Notes: generated by a model from the letters alone, not told the origin. 64,000 bases of DNA from Tolumonas lignilytica (GCF_000527035.1 NZ_AZUK01000001.1:3123883-3187882); one strand, 5' to 3'. Counted from the first letter of the stretch, positions 1 to 8,324 are shown. Numbers and translations are program-made.

Positions 1-453
1 CATGTTGATGCTAACTTTTCATTCGCCAAGCAGATTGTATTTTACGATGTGAGTTATGACGCCATTACGTTCCTTGATGTCACCAAATTCGCGTCACCAC
101 CACGTCGGCATGAGGCGGCAAAAGCAGCGGAAAGTCAGCCGATGGGAACTGGTCGGAAAGGGGGATGTTGTATGGCTGAACTGGGTGGCAGTGAAGTCGA
201 TCAGCTTTCTGCTCGGGTGGCCAGTCTGGAAGAATGTGATGTTCTGTTTTGTGTCGGCTTAAACGATTTGGCTGCTGTCCGCATCCGCGATGCGGGTGTT
301 TTTCCGGTGAAGATGGAGACAGTCCGGGAAACGGATGAGGTGCTGGCTTCGTTGCAATGGCGCATGAACCACAACCCGCCATTGTGGATCCGCCGTCTGC
401 TGGGCTATGGCAACCGAAACACCGAATACCGGGTTGCCGTGGGTGCTGAATAA
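1..453 (+). CDS. nifX: NifX-like FeMo-cofactor-binding domain protein, 5' end cut by the window
   Basis: The frame is open from base 1, so the gene starts outside the window; the 150 visible residues include HVDANFSFAK at the edge. That stretch, followed by FYDVSYDAI, matches the start of the dinitrogenase iron-molybdenum cofactor domain (NifX, NafY, C-terminus of NifB), where an HVD-x-HFG-like segment is normal. Further in, CDVLFCVGLND and the NPPLWIRRLLG tail are also typical of NifX. These proteins hold cofactor precursors during nitrogenase assembly in the cytoplasm. The ATG at 49 is internal to the domain and is not the likely start. The fix genes follow 21 bases downstream, which supports a nitrogen-fixation role. 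It could instead be NifY/NafY or the end of a NifB fusion. Confidence 0.68.
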   Translation, partial: HVDANFSFAKQIVFYDVSYDAITFLDVTKFASPPRRHEAAKAAESQPMGTGRKGGCCMAELGGSEVDQLSARVASLEECDVLFCVGLNDLAAVRIRDAGVFPVKMETVRETDEVLASLQWRMNHNPPLWIRRLLGYGNRNTEYRVAVGAE

Positions 454-474
454 CGCATAAGCAGGAGCTTGCAG

Positions 475-1269
475 ATGGAAGGTTCAACTTCTCAGTCGTG
501 GTTGCAAAACGGCCTGAAAATTCTGGTGCTTGCCAGACATGTTCCGGATAGCAATCTGCTTTTACCTCTGAAGCAAGGGGTGCCAGACTATTCCGCATTC
601 AGTTGGGTGCTGAATCCTTTTGATGAGGTAGCAACCGAAGCAGCGGTACAGTTACGACAGCAATTTAAAGAACAACATCCCGATTTACCTGCGGAAGTCA
701 TCATTGTCGGGAGAGCAGGGTCTGCGGGAACAGCCGCAGTGGAGCGTGCCCTGTCGTTGGGGGGTGACAGGGCACTGCTTCTTTCTGAAGCAGAAGAGCC
801 GCAGATATTTTTAGCGCAACTGATTGAGCAAATCCGGGAAATTGCTCCCCATCTGGTACTACTTGGCCGCATGGCGCTCGGTGAGGAAAAAGGTGAATTG
901 GCCGGTCAGCTGGCTGGCACATTAGACTGGCCATTGGCTACAGCGGTCAGCGAACTGGTACTTGAAAATCAGGCTTTGAATTTTCTGCAAAGACGTATCA
1001 CGCAATCTCGTCACGCCTCACTGCCACTACCTGCCATTGTCAGTGCCGAACTGGATCTGGCTATTCCGCGTTATGTCACATTGCCAGCCTTGGTGGCCGC
1101 CCGACGTAAGCCTAAGCAAATGTGTGCTCCTGTCTCTGCGGATACAGAAACAGAGATCGCAGTTATGCCGGAAAACTGGCAATCACCACCAACCCGTCAA
1201 ACCGGCTGCAAGGTTAATGATGTCCACGAGTTATTAGCCCGTCTCGCTGAACAGGGAGTGTTCTTATGA
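475..1269 (+). CDS. fixA: FixA, electron-transfer flavoprotein beta subunit
   Basis: The 264-residue product belongs to the ETF-beta/FixA family: KILVLARHVPD near the N-terminus, then LNPFDEVATEAA, the segment that lines the nucleotide site. FixA pairs with FixB to take electrons from NADH; in Fix systems these go by bifurcation to quinone and to ferredoxin/flavodoxin for nitrogenase. The ATG at 475 is chosen because GGAG lies 8 bases upstream at 463-466; a TTG at 469 is too close to it. The gene overlaps fixB by 4 bases (ATGA), indicating translational coupling. A plain beta-oxidation ETF is the alternative, but the NifX-like neighbour argues for Fix. Confidence 0.82.
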   Translation: MEGSTSQSWLQNGLKILVLARHVPDSNLLLPLKQGVPDYSAFSWVLNPFDEVATEAAVQLRQQFKEQHPDLPAEVIIVGRAGSAGTAAVERALSLGGDRALLLSEAEEPQIFLAQLIEQIREIAPHLVLLGRMALGEEKGELAGQLAGTLDWPLATAVSELVLENQALNFLQRRITQSRHASLPLPAIVSAELDLAIPRYVTLPALVAARRKPKQMCAPVSADTETEIAVMPENWQSPPTRQTGCKVNDVHELLARLAEQGVFL

Positions 1270-2315
1270 CAATTCTGGTGCTGGCTGAACACGCGGCTGG
1301 AAAATTAACACAGGCAACCCACCAGTTGTTGGGTGTAGTGAAACAATGGCAGCAACCAGTGCATTTATGCATCGCGGCGACCGCAGAAACGCTGCCGACA
1401 CTAATTGCGGATGCTGTAGTGTTGGATGGCGTTGAACAAATACTGACGGCGGCGTCAGCGCAGTTACTTTGGCCGGAACCGGCAGTCATTGCTGGATATC
1501 TCAAACCGCTTATTCCGCATTATCAGATCATGGCGGCTCCGCATCAGCAGGATCTGCTGGCGGCATTTGCGCTGTTATCGGGTAGTGAGCATTTACCGCT
1601 GCTAACGGATGTCGTGGGGTTTCGATGCAGTGACGAGAAACCGGATAAAGTGCCTGATCAATTTCTGACTGCTTATTATGATCAACAGGCATGGCGCTGG
1701 TTTCATCATGCAACGCCATCCGCTAAAAGTTTATTGATCACGGTGCAGACCGGGCATTTTTCTATGTCTGTACAGCAAAACAAACCCGCAGGCACCATGT
1801 TTTCTGTACAGGAGCTGACGTTGGCGATCTCTTCAAACGCAGCGGTGACGCAAGATTTTACTCAAGCATCAGGGGATGGAATGCGGCTGGATGAAGCAAA
1901 GATTGTGATCGGCGGTGGTCGTCCGTTAGGTAAACGTTTCATGCCGGTGATGAAACCACTGGCAACCTTGCTGTCTGCGGCGATAGGTGCGACGCGTGGT
2001 GCCGTGGATGCCGGTTTTGTGCCGTTTACCAGCCAGATAGGGCAAACCGGTTCGCATATTACGCCGGAGCTCTATATTGCCGTCGGGCTTTCTGGTGCGC
2101 CTCAGCATATCGCTGGCATTGGGCAGAGCCGGGTGATTGTCGCCATTAATAAAGACATCTCGGCCCCCATTTGTCAGCAAGCCGATTACATTTTGCAGGG
2201 GGATATGTTCGAGCTTCTGCCCGCCTTGTGTGACGCTATCCGGGCTCAAAGATCAGCACAGCAAACAACCGTGCTGGATGCAACGGATGCAGTTGTTGCG
2301 GAGGTGCTCTCTTGA
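1266..2315 (+). CDS. fixB: FixB, electron-transfer flavoprotein alpha subunit
   Basis: The 349-residue product has the ETF-alpha layout: a variable N-terminal half and a conserved C-terminal FAD domain from about residue 205, with VIGGGRPLGKRF, GATRGAVDAGFVP, QIGQTG, PELYIAVGLSGA and VIVAINKD, all standard FAD-contact segments. It forms the heterodimer with FixA. It starts inside the fixA stop codon and its own stop overlaps the fixC start (TTGA), so the three genes are one tightly coupled unit. Confidence 0.85.
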   Translation: MTILVLAEHAAGKLTQATHQLLGVVKQWQQPVHLCIAATAETLPTLIADAVVLDGVEQILTAASAQLLWPEPAVIAGYLKPLIPHYQIMAAPHQQDLLAAFALLSGSEHLPLLTDVVGFRCSDEKPDKVPDQFLTAYYDQQAWRWFHHATPSAKSLLITVQTGHFSMSVQQNKPAGTMFSVQELTLAISSNAAVTQDFTQASGDGMRLDEAKIVIGGGRPLGKRFMPVMKPLATLLSAAIGATRGAVDAGFVPFTSQIGQTGSHITPELYIAVGLSGAPQHIAGIGQSRVIVAINKDISAPICQQADYILQGDMFELLPALCDAIRAQRSAQQTTVLDATDAVVAEVLS

Positions 2316-3925
2316 ATGAAACCGACGATGCTGCATTACGCTACGACATCCTGATCATCGGCGGCGGTCCGGCAGGGCTGTCTGCTGCTATTCATGTTAA
2401 GCAGCTCGCACCTGAATTATCGGTTTGTCTGCTGGAAAAAGGTGCTGCTATCGGTGCTCACCAACTCTCCGGTGCGATCGTGCCGGATGATTATCTGGCA
2501 CCACTGCAGGCACTGGGGCACTTTTTTTCTCCTCCTCCCGCTGCGACAGTTGTGACGGATTCCCTATGGCACTGGTACAGCGCCCATCGGCAGTTTCGTT
2601 TGCCTGATTGGATCTTACCGCCAGCGTTCAGGCGGAAAAAAAAACAGTCATTGATTCAGCTCAGTTCACTGTGTCAGTGGCTGGGTGAGGAAGCCATGCA
2701 GCTTGGTGTGGATCTCTTTACGGCGCAGGCAGCCGCACATGCGCTTTATGATGATAATGGTGTTGTATGCGGAGTCATGACGGGGGACATGGGATGCAAC
2801 GAAGACGGCACACCCGGCCCGCAATATATGTCAGGGATTGCCATTCATGCTGCCTATACCTTGCTGGCGGAAGGGGCTAAGGGGTCGCTGAGTCGTGAAA
2901 TTGCGGAAAAATTTCACAGCCATGCAGGTAAACCGCAACATTACGCACTTGGATTCAAGGAACGATGGCATTTGTCGCAGGGTGGGCTAAAAGCCGGACA
3001 GGTGATCCACTCAATGGGCTGGCCGTTAAATCGTCATGCTGGTGGTGGTTTTCTGTATGCGTTCAGTGAACATGAACTGGCGGTTGGCTTGATTCTGCAA
3101 CTGGATTATCGGGAGCCGGATCTCGACCCTTTTGCACTATTTCAGCAGTTCAAGGCACATCCGGCTATAGCCACCCTGCTGCAAGACGCTGAGTGTCAGG
3201 GGTTTGGTGCAAGAACACTGAATGAAGGTGGTTGGCAGGCTTTGGGTCAACGGGCTTTCCCGGGTGGGGCCTTTGTTGGCTGTGCGGCCGGATTACTCGA
3301 TTTACTCAAGCAGCAGGGCATTCCGCATGCTATCCAATCGGGCGTACTGGCAGCAAAAGCCTGCGTCAATGCCAGAGGGCGAGGCGAGTCAGGTACTGTA
3401 TTGCATGAATATGATTTGGCAGTAAAACAAGGGCCAATAGGTCAGGCATTGCGAGAGGCAAGCCCGATAAAGCCAGCACTGGCCAACCTGGGGGGAATAG
3501 TCGGAACATTCTGGCTGGCTGCACATTATTGGCTGAAAACGGTTGGTGGCTGCTTGCCGCAATTTGGGGTGAAGCTAGCAGACCATGAAAACCTGCTAAC
3601 CGTCTCTTCTTCCGTTAAGGCGGTATTTGCGGCAGAAACGGCGCGCGATCAGGCGCTTTATCTAGCAAGAATAAAACACCCGGAAACGCAGCCATTGCAT
3701 CTGCAGATCAGTGACAAGCCAATTTCACCACAGGAACTGGAGTACAGCAGACGGGTTCTTAGCCATTGTTGTCCTGGAAAGGTTTATGCGGAAGACGACG
3801 CTGTATTTGCTATCAGAGCCAACCGTTGTCTGCATTGTAAATGCTGTGAAATTAAAGATCCGGCCCAGCAGATACACTGGACACCACCTGAAAGCGGCAG
3901 CGGGCCGTCGTATTTAGGTTTATAA
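2312..3925 (+). CDS. fixC: Fused FixC-FixX: ETF-quinone oxidoreductase with 4Fe-4S domain
   Basis: The 537-residue product starts with a dinucleotide fold, GGGPAGLSAAIH (about residues 17-28), continues through an ETF-QO flavoprotein body (GIAIHAAYTLLAEGAKG), and ends in a ferredoxin-like segment (about 440-537) with CLHCKCCEIKDP and a GPSYLGL tail. The single chain therefore covers both FixC and FixX, as in mitochondrial and bacterial ETF-QO. It should pass electrons from FixAB to membrane quinone. Translation begins at TTG 2312, which fits GGAGG at 2300-2304; the nearby ATG 2316 is out of frame. A strong hairpin with a T-run follows. Whether it works in nitrogen fixation or fatty-acid/amino-acid oxidation rests on context. 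Confidence 0.82.
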   Translation: MNETDDAALRYDILIIGGGPAGLSAAIHVKQLAPELSVCLLEKGAAIGAHQLSGAIVPDDYLAPLQALGHFFSPPPAATVVTDSLWHWYSAHRQFRLPDWILPPAFRRKKKQSLIQLSSLCQWLGEEAMQLGVDLFTAQAAAHALYDDNGVVCGVMTGDMGCNEDGTPGPQYMSGIAIHAAYTLLAEGAKGSLSREIAEKFHSHAGKPQHYALGFKERWHLSQGGLKAGQVIHSMGWPLNRHAGGGFLYAFSEHELAVGLILQLDYREPDLDPFALFQQFKAHPAIATLLQDAECQGFGARTLNEGGWQALGQRAFPGGAFVGCAAGLLDLLKQQGIPHAIQSGVLAAKACVNARGRGESGTVLHEYDLAVKQGPIGQALREASPIKPALANLGGIVGTFWLAAHYWLKTVGGCLPQFGVKLADHENLLTVSSSVKAVFAAETARDQALYLARIKHPETQPLHLQISDKPISPQELEYSRRVLSHCCPGKVYAEDDAVFAIRANRCLHCKCCEIKDPAQQIHWTPPESGSGPSYLGL

Positions 3926-3990
3926 AGTTATCTTATTGTATTTAAGGATAAAATATTGCAGTGGTTATGCTGGTGACTGGCAATGATTCG

Positions 3991-4024
3991 AAAAGAACAC
4001 TACATACGTAGTGTTCTTTTTTGT
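3991..4024 (+). terminator. Rho-independent terminator of the fix operon
   Basis: A perfect 13-base arm AAAAGAACACTAC pairs with GTAGTGTTCTTTT across an ATAC loop and runs into further Ts. It lies 66 bases after the fixC stop. Confidence 0.85.
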
Positions 4025-4128
4025 CCATTTTGTTCCCTTTCTGTGCAAAAAAAGCCTTTGTATTTCTATTTTCATGAAAAAATCATAATAATATCAATAT
4101 ATTAAATTAATGCCGTGTGCCGCCATTT

Positions 4129-4146
4129 CTGGTCTTTTTTTTGCTA
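4129..4146 (+). promoter_or_regulatory. Possible sigma-54 promoter of the NifA-like gene
   Basis: CTGGTCTTTTTTTTGCTA has GG at 4131-4132 and GC at 4143-4144, exactly 10 bases apart, and the preferred TTGC at -12. The -24 half is weak (TGGTCT instead of TGGCAC). A start about 12 bases further on leaves a leader of roughly 26 bases before the ATG at 4182. Confidence 0.4.
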
Positions 4147-4181
4147 TACATCGTTATGCAAAAAAATATACAGAGGTGGTT

Positions 4182-5297
4182 ATGCCGGATAACACAGCAT
4201 TCTCGAACCATACCAGGGATGAAAAAGCGTTTCATTGCCAGCATCGGAAACAGCATACGATCCATCAGGTTGAGCAGATCGTCAGCGAATCCGATGTGAT
4301 GAAACAACTAATGAAAGCACTGAGAAAAATCGCTCCGACACAAACAGCAGTGATATTGCGTGGCGAGCCGGGAACGGGGAAGGAAGTCATCGCCCGGGCC
4401 ATACATCACTTTTCGCAAGTAGCCGACGGGTCGTTTGTTAAACTCTGTTGTGAACATCTGAACGATGAAAAACTCATGAATGATTTGTTCGGCAACCACG
4501 AACAGCAGGGTAAAACAGAAGGAAAACTGCATATCGCCGATGGTGGTACCTTATTTCTCACCGAAATTGCCCATTTCTCACTGCAGCTGCAAGGCAAACT
4601 CTTGCAATATCTGGAAGAAAACGCTTTCGAGCCAATAGGTGCCGCGCAGCCTGAATACAGCAATATCCGCATAATTTGTGCTTCAGAAAAAGACCTTGAG
4701 GCATTAGTGTTAACTCAGCATTTTTTACCTGAACTTTATTACCGTCTGCACATTGGTGTATTGAATCTGCCACCTTTACGGGAAAGAAAAGCCGATATTC
4801 CCGGACTGGTTCGTTATTTCTTTGAACGCTATAACCAGATCAACCATAGAAAACTGACGATCGATGCTGCTGTTTTGAAGCCGATTTTCAACTGCCATTG
4901 GCCGGACAACGTCCGTGATTTAGAGAACTGTCTGGAACATGCCGCATTGTTATCTGAAGATGATACGGTGCAGTCATTACCTTGCCAGCAAGGGAGGTGT
5001 ATCCGGCAATACCTTGATGAAAAGATATCTCAGGCAAATAAAATCGCCACTGCTCAGTCGGAGAAAAAAATTATAGTTGGTCCGGAGCTGACAGCGCCGG
5101 TTGCCGGGGATGAATCCGCACTAAACACAAACTCGCACTCCTTGCTATCTTCTGTCGAACTGGAACGCAGTCGTCTGGTCATGACACTTGAAAAATGCGG
5201 ATGGGTTAAAGCCAAAGCAGCCAGACAACTGGGCATTACAACCCGGCAATTAAGTTATGCGCTGCAGAAGCTGAATATTGCAGTGAAGAAATACTGA
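4182..5297 (+). CDS. Degenerate NifA-like enhancer-binding protein without GAF domain or GAFTGA loop
   Basis: The 371-residue product is a shortened relative of the nitrogen-fixation activator NifA. Seen: no N-terminal GAF domain; Walker A GEPGTGKE at 61-68; the region after LFG (102-104) goes straight to GKLHIADGG, so the sigma-54-contacting GAFTGA loop is missing; Walker B reads GGTLFLTEI at 121-129, with Thr127 where Asp is expected; the arginine-finger region YYRLHIGVLNLPPLRER is kept. Cysteines at 238, 250, 268 and 273 give C-X11-C-X17-C-X4-C, close to the C-X11-C-X19-C-X4-C of oxygen-sensitive NifA. The C-terminal helix-turn-helix (WVKAKAARQLGITTRQ, about 341-356) is NifA-like. Start chosen for AGAGG at 4172-4176. 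Likely binds NifA sites but is probably unable to activate sigma-54 in the usual way (inference). Confidence 0.72.
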   Translation: MPDNTAFSNHTRDEKAFHCQHRKQHTIHQVEQIVSESDVMKQLMKALRKIAPTQTAVILRGEPGTGKEVIARAIHHFSQVADGSFVKLCCEHLNDEKLMNDLFGNHEQQGKTEGKLHIADGGTLFLTEIAHFSLQLQGKLLQYLEENAFEPIGAAQPEYSNIRIICASEKDLEALVLTQHFLPELYYRLHIGVLNLPPLRERKADIPGLVRYFFERYNQINHRKLTIDAAVLKPIFNCHWPDNVRDLENCLEHAALLSEDDTVQSLPCQQGRCIRQYLDEKISQANKIATAQSEKKIIVGPELTAPVAGDESALNTNSHSLLSSVELERSRLVMTLEKCGWVKAKAARQLGITTRQLSYALQKLNIAVKKY

Positions 5298-5320
5298 GGC
5301 GGGAGTTCTCGCCTGTTTTT
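5297..5320 (+). terminator. Terminator between the NifA-like gene and tupC
   Basis: AGGCGGG pairs with CTCGCCT (one G-T pair) followed by GTTTTT, starting in the stop codon of the NifA-like gene. It separates two convergent genes only 40 bases apart. Confidence 0.7.
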
Positions 5321-5337
5321 AACCGGGTCTTCTGTTC

Positions 5338-6399
5338 TTAATTCAGAAAATGTAAATCGGAATAATGGAATCCAAAATGATGACAGGTGTTTTCCAGACT
5401 TCGGGTGGAAAATGCCTGTCGTGGCAACCGGGCATAATATTCATGCCCATTTACGTCGAGTAAAAGTTTCAGTCCACCCAATGCCGGAAACACTTTCTTT
5501 ATTTTTGCGTCAAACGTGATCACATCGGTTGCTTCTGCATGATGTGATGGATGCGATAGAAAAATGGCGTCACCAGGCAGACAACATAACGACGCATTCA
5601 GTGACAGGGCGGAAAAGTGGCTTGCTAAGATATTTCCCGGTAGTTTCAGTTGCTGATCATTTAGCGAAACCGGCAACAGATTGTCCATCGCCACTAAGCG
5701 CGCAATGGATTCATTGACGGGTTTTCGCATGATGATCTCCGGGGAATCATCCTGAACAATCCGGCCGTTATCAATCACAAGTGCACGATCAGCAAAATTC
5801 AATACATCGGTAAAGATATGACTGACTAAAATAGCGGTTATTTGATGCTGGTTGCAGAACGAACGCATCATCTCAATCATGTCCCGTCTACTGGCCATAT
5901 CTAAAGCTGCCGACGGTTCATCGAGTAATAAAAGCTCTGGCTTGGCGATCACGGCTCGGGCGAGGCAAACCCGTTGTGTCTCGCCTCCCGAAAGTTGCGC
6001 GGCATCGCGTTGTATCAGATGTTCCGCCTGAAATGCGGCTAAAGCCTGACGGACTTTGCCGGGAATGTCTCTTTCAGTTGTTTGATGAAACTTTAAAACA
6101 CAGGCCAAATTATCATAAACACTCATATTCAGCAGGTGGTTTTCCTGAAAGGCGAGGGAACAGCGGCGTCTCAGCGTAATTGGCCGTGCTGTTGCGGTAT
6201 CTTCGCCAAACAATGAATAGCGCCCCTGAAATGCAGTGAGTAAATTGATGACTTGCAGCAGGGTACTTTTCCCTGCGCCATTCCGACCCAGTACCGCAAC
6301 AAGTTCTCCTTGGTTAATTTGCAGGGAAGGTATATTCAGGATCTCTTTGTCATTTTGCCAGACAGACAGTGCCGTCATGTCAATTACCGGCGACGTCAT
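5338..6399 (-). CDS. tupC: Tungstate-type ABC transporter ATP-binding protein TupC
   Basis: The 353-residue product is an ABC ATPase: Walker A GRNGAGKST, signature LSGGETQRV, Walker B LLLLDEP and H-loop LVSH all lie in the first ~200 residues. A C-terminal extension of roughly 120 residues resembles the regulatory/MOP-like tails of oxyanion importers. The start at 6399 overlaps the tupB stop as ATGA and has GAGGA upstream; a longer reading frame exists but would run into tupB. With TupA and TupB it would power tungstate (possibly molybdate) uptake across the inner membrane. Confidence 0.78.
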   Translation of the reverse strand: MTSPVIDMTALSVWQNDKEILNIPSLQINQGELVAVLGRNGAGKSTLLQVINLLTAFQGRYSLFGEDTATARPITLRRRCSLAFQENHLLNMSVYDNLACVLKFHQTTERDIPGKVRQALAAFQAEHLIQRDAAQLSGGETQRVCLARAVIAKPELLLLDEPSAALDMASRRDMIEMMRSFCNQHQITAILVSHIFTDVLNFADRALVIDNGRIVQDDSPEIIMRKPVNESIARLVAMDNLLPVSLNDQQLKLPGNILASHFSALSLNASLCCLPGDAIFLSHPSHHAEATDVITFDAKIKKVFPALGGLKLLLDVNGHEYYARLPRQAFSTRSLENTCHHFGFHYSDLHFLN

Positions 6400-7091
6400 T
6401 TCGCTATCCTCACCAGCTTCATACTTTTGTACTGCAGATAAGTCATGCACCAGACCACCAGAAAGGTGACCAATAACAAAATCGCGCCAATCATCAGTGC
6501 AAAACCATAGTTGCCTTTACCCACCTCTAATACGGTGGCGGTCGCCAGCACGCGTGTCTGACCTTTAATATTGCCGCCCACCATCATAGAGGCTCCCACC
6601 TCTGAAACGATGCGGCCAAAACCAGCAATCACCGCAGCGACTAACCCGATTCTGGCTTCATGCATCAGATACCTGATTGCCTGCAAAGGGGTCGCACCCA
6701 GCGACAACAATTGCAGATAGAGTTTTTCATTCAGACTACAGATGGCTGAAAAACTCAGACTGGCAACAATCGGCGTAGCGACAATCGTTTGCACAATAAT
6801 AATTGCTGATGGGGTATACATCAGATTCAGAAATCCAAGCGGACCATAACGCCAGAATATCAGACTCACGATTAAGCCAACCACGACGGGGGGAAGGCCC
6901 ATGCCGAAGTTCAGAAATGCACAGAGGATCTTTTTACCTCGGAATTGATGAGTGGCCAGTAAAATCCCGGTAGGAACACCCAGAAATACACTGATTAACG
7001 TGGCTGTCAGTGAAATACTCAGAGTGAACAGGGTAATCGACAGCACATCACTTCCGGCAAATAAACGGGATAATTCACTGAAATCCGGCAT
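6396..7091 (-). CDS. tupB: Tungstate-type ABC transporter permease TupB
   Basis: The 231-residue product is a multi-span inner-membrane permease (hydrophobic stretches near 18-45, 57-75, 95-120, 150-170 and 195-220) with the EAA-like loop around EARIGLVAAVIAGFGRIVSEVGASMMVGGN, written here only to locate it; its key residues are the central Gly and the GASMMVGGN end, usual for TupB/WtpB. Start 7091 is chosen for length (TupB is about 230 residues) and GGGAAG upstream; a longer frame would overlap tupA. It is the middle gene of tupABC. Confidence 0.8.
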   Translation of the reverse strand: MPDFSELSRLFAGSDVLSITLFTLSISLTATLISVFLGVPTGILLATHQFRGKKILCAFLNFGMGLPPVVVGLIVSLIFWRYGPLGFLNLMYTPSAIIIVQTIVATPIVASLSFSAICSLNEKLYLQLLSLGATPLQAIRYLMHEARIGLVAAVIAGFGRIVSEVGASMMVGGNIKGQTRVLATATVLEVGKGNYGFALMIGAILLLVTFLVVWCMTYLQYKSMKLVRIAK

Positions 7092-7116
7092 GGGTTTCTT
7101 CCCAATCTTGCTTGAG

Positions 7117-7968
7117 TTATAAACCGTAGTCTTTTTCTGATTTGCCGCCATCAATAACAAATAACGGTTTACCAAATTCTTTTATGCCATGGTCAGCGAT
7201 GAGTTTTTGTCCCTGTGGTGATAACAAAAAGTCGACAAACGCTTTACCAGCCGCTGCATTCACACGATTGAATTTTTGCGGGTTGGTTTGCATGGCATGA
7301 AAAAGATTTAATAGGCGGTTTTCATGCCCGGTCATTACATCCAGCGATAAGGTTTTTTTCAAAAAGGTAAAGGTGCCGCTGTCCGTGAGTGTATAGCCGT
7401 TTTTCTCATCACTAATGCGTAACGCATCGGCCATGCCTGCCCCAACTTCCTGATACCAGCCGCCTTTGGGCTCAATGCCAGCTGATTTCCACAGACTCTG
7501 TTCCATTTTGTTGGTACCGGAATTGTCACCACGGGAAATAAACGTCGATTTGGCAAGGCTGATTTTTTTAAGAGCATCTAACGAGTCGAGGCCATGAATA
7601 TGCGCCGGGTCTTTGGCCGGGCCAACGAGCTGATATTCATTGTGCATGATGAGTTTGCGATTTACGACTGCCCCCTCTTTTTCGACAGCTTGCTCTGCTT
7701 TGGGGGCACAAACCAGCAAGGCATCAACTTCGCCTTTTTCTGCCAGTGCGAGTGCTTGTCCGGTTCCTATCGATAGCTTTTTCACCTTATAGCCAGTTTT
7801 TTGTTCAAAAGGTGGGACAATGACATCCAGTAATCCGCTGTCTTCAATACTGGTTGTCAGCGCGATGATCACTTCTTTAGGGTTATCTGCGGCGTATGAA
7901 AAAGAGCTCGTACTCATTGCCGCAAAAAAGATTGTTTTGAATAACATATTTTTAAAGTGATAAATCAT
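7117..7968 (-). CDS. tupA: Tungstate-binding periplasmic protein TupA
   Basis: The 283-residue product has a Sec signal peptide (MIYHFKNMLFKTIFFAAMS..SYA) and the TupA signature: ALTTSIEDSGLLDVIVPPF, IGTGQALALAEKGEVDALLV and a conserved FISRGDNSGTN segment, where Thr/Ser and Arg residues bind the oxyanion. TupA is selective for tungstate over molybdate in characterised cases; this cannot be read from the sequence alone. The ATG at 7968 is favoured over 7983 because GGAG sits 9 bases upstream at 7978-7981. A sigma-54 promoter lies just upstream. First gene of the operon. Confidence 0.85.
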   Translation of the reverse strand: MIYHFKNMLFKTIFFAAMSTSSFSYAADNPKEVIIALTTSIEDSGLLDVIVPPFEQKTGYKVKKLSIGTGQALALAEKGEVDALLVCAPKAEQAVEKEGAVVNRKLIMHNEYQLVGPAKDPAHIHGLDSLDALKKISLAKSTFISRGDNSGTNKMEQSLWKSAGIEPKGGWYQEVGAGMADALRISDEKNGYTLTDSGTFTFLKKTLSLDVMTGHENRLLNLFHAMQTNPQKFNRVNAAAGKAFVDFLLSPQGQKLIADHGIKEFGKPLFVIDGGKSEKDYGL

Positions 7969-8004
7969 GGTGATGAACTCCATTTTGTGATGTTCATCTC
8001 ATAT

Positions 8005-8020
8005 GGCAACTAATGTGCCG
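8005..8020 (-). promoter_or_regulatory. tupA: Sigma-54 promoter of tupABC
   Basis: On the minus strand CGGCACATTAGTTGCC gives GG at 8019-8018 and GC at 8007-8006 with exactly 10 bases between them, plus the preferred GGCAC (-24) and TTGC (-12). The predicted start is near 7995, giving a leader of about 27 bases to ATG 7968. No NifA-type TGT-N10-ACA site was found by eye between 8030 and 8200. Confidence 0.75.
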
Positions 8021-8324
8021 CTATGGTATTAATTGATATGCTATTGAATATAAAGTAAAAAATATAAAATCTGACGGTGCATTTATACATCTTTGTACTA
8101 AAAGAGGAGGGTAAATACGTGAATGAACAATATAAATAATGGTAAAACATATGGCATCGAACTCTCCTTTACGAAAGGCTTGTTAATTTAATGAGAATTC
8201 GAATAAGTTTAAATTATGTACCTATTGAATTGACCTGTAGCTAGGTTAAAAATGGAGCATCACTCGAAAGAGTAAAAATTTGTGTAAGTAGCATTCTGAT
8301 ACCCCCTATTACAAGGAGACTGGA
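8021..8324. other. Intergenic region between tupA and the small IS256-like gene
   Basis: About 300 bases of A+T-rich DNA. Apart from the tupA promoter at its left edge and the ribosome site AAGGAG (8312-8317) of the small gene at its right edge, nothing convincing was seen. It should contain the activator sites for the tup promoter and a promoter for the small gene. Confidence 0.5.

Noticed and set aside
80..598. 172-codon frame on the minus strand over the NifX-like gene
   Set aside because: It lies opposite two well-supported genes, has no ribosome site, and its Pro/His/Cys-rich product looks like a shadow.
8030..8200. NifA upstream activator site (TGT-N10-ACA) for tupABC
   Set aside because: No such pair with correct spacing was found by eye on reading this stretch; the activator of the tup promoter stays unknown.
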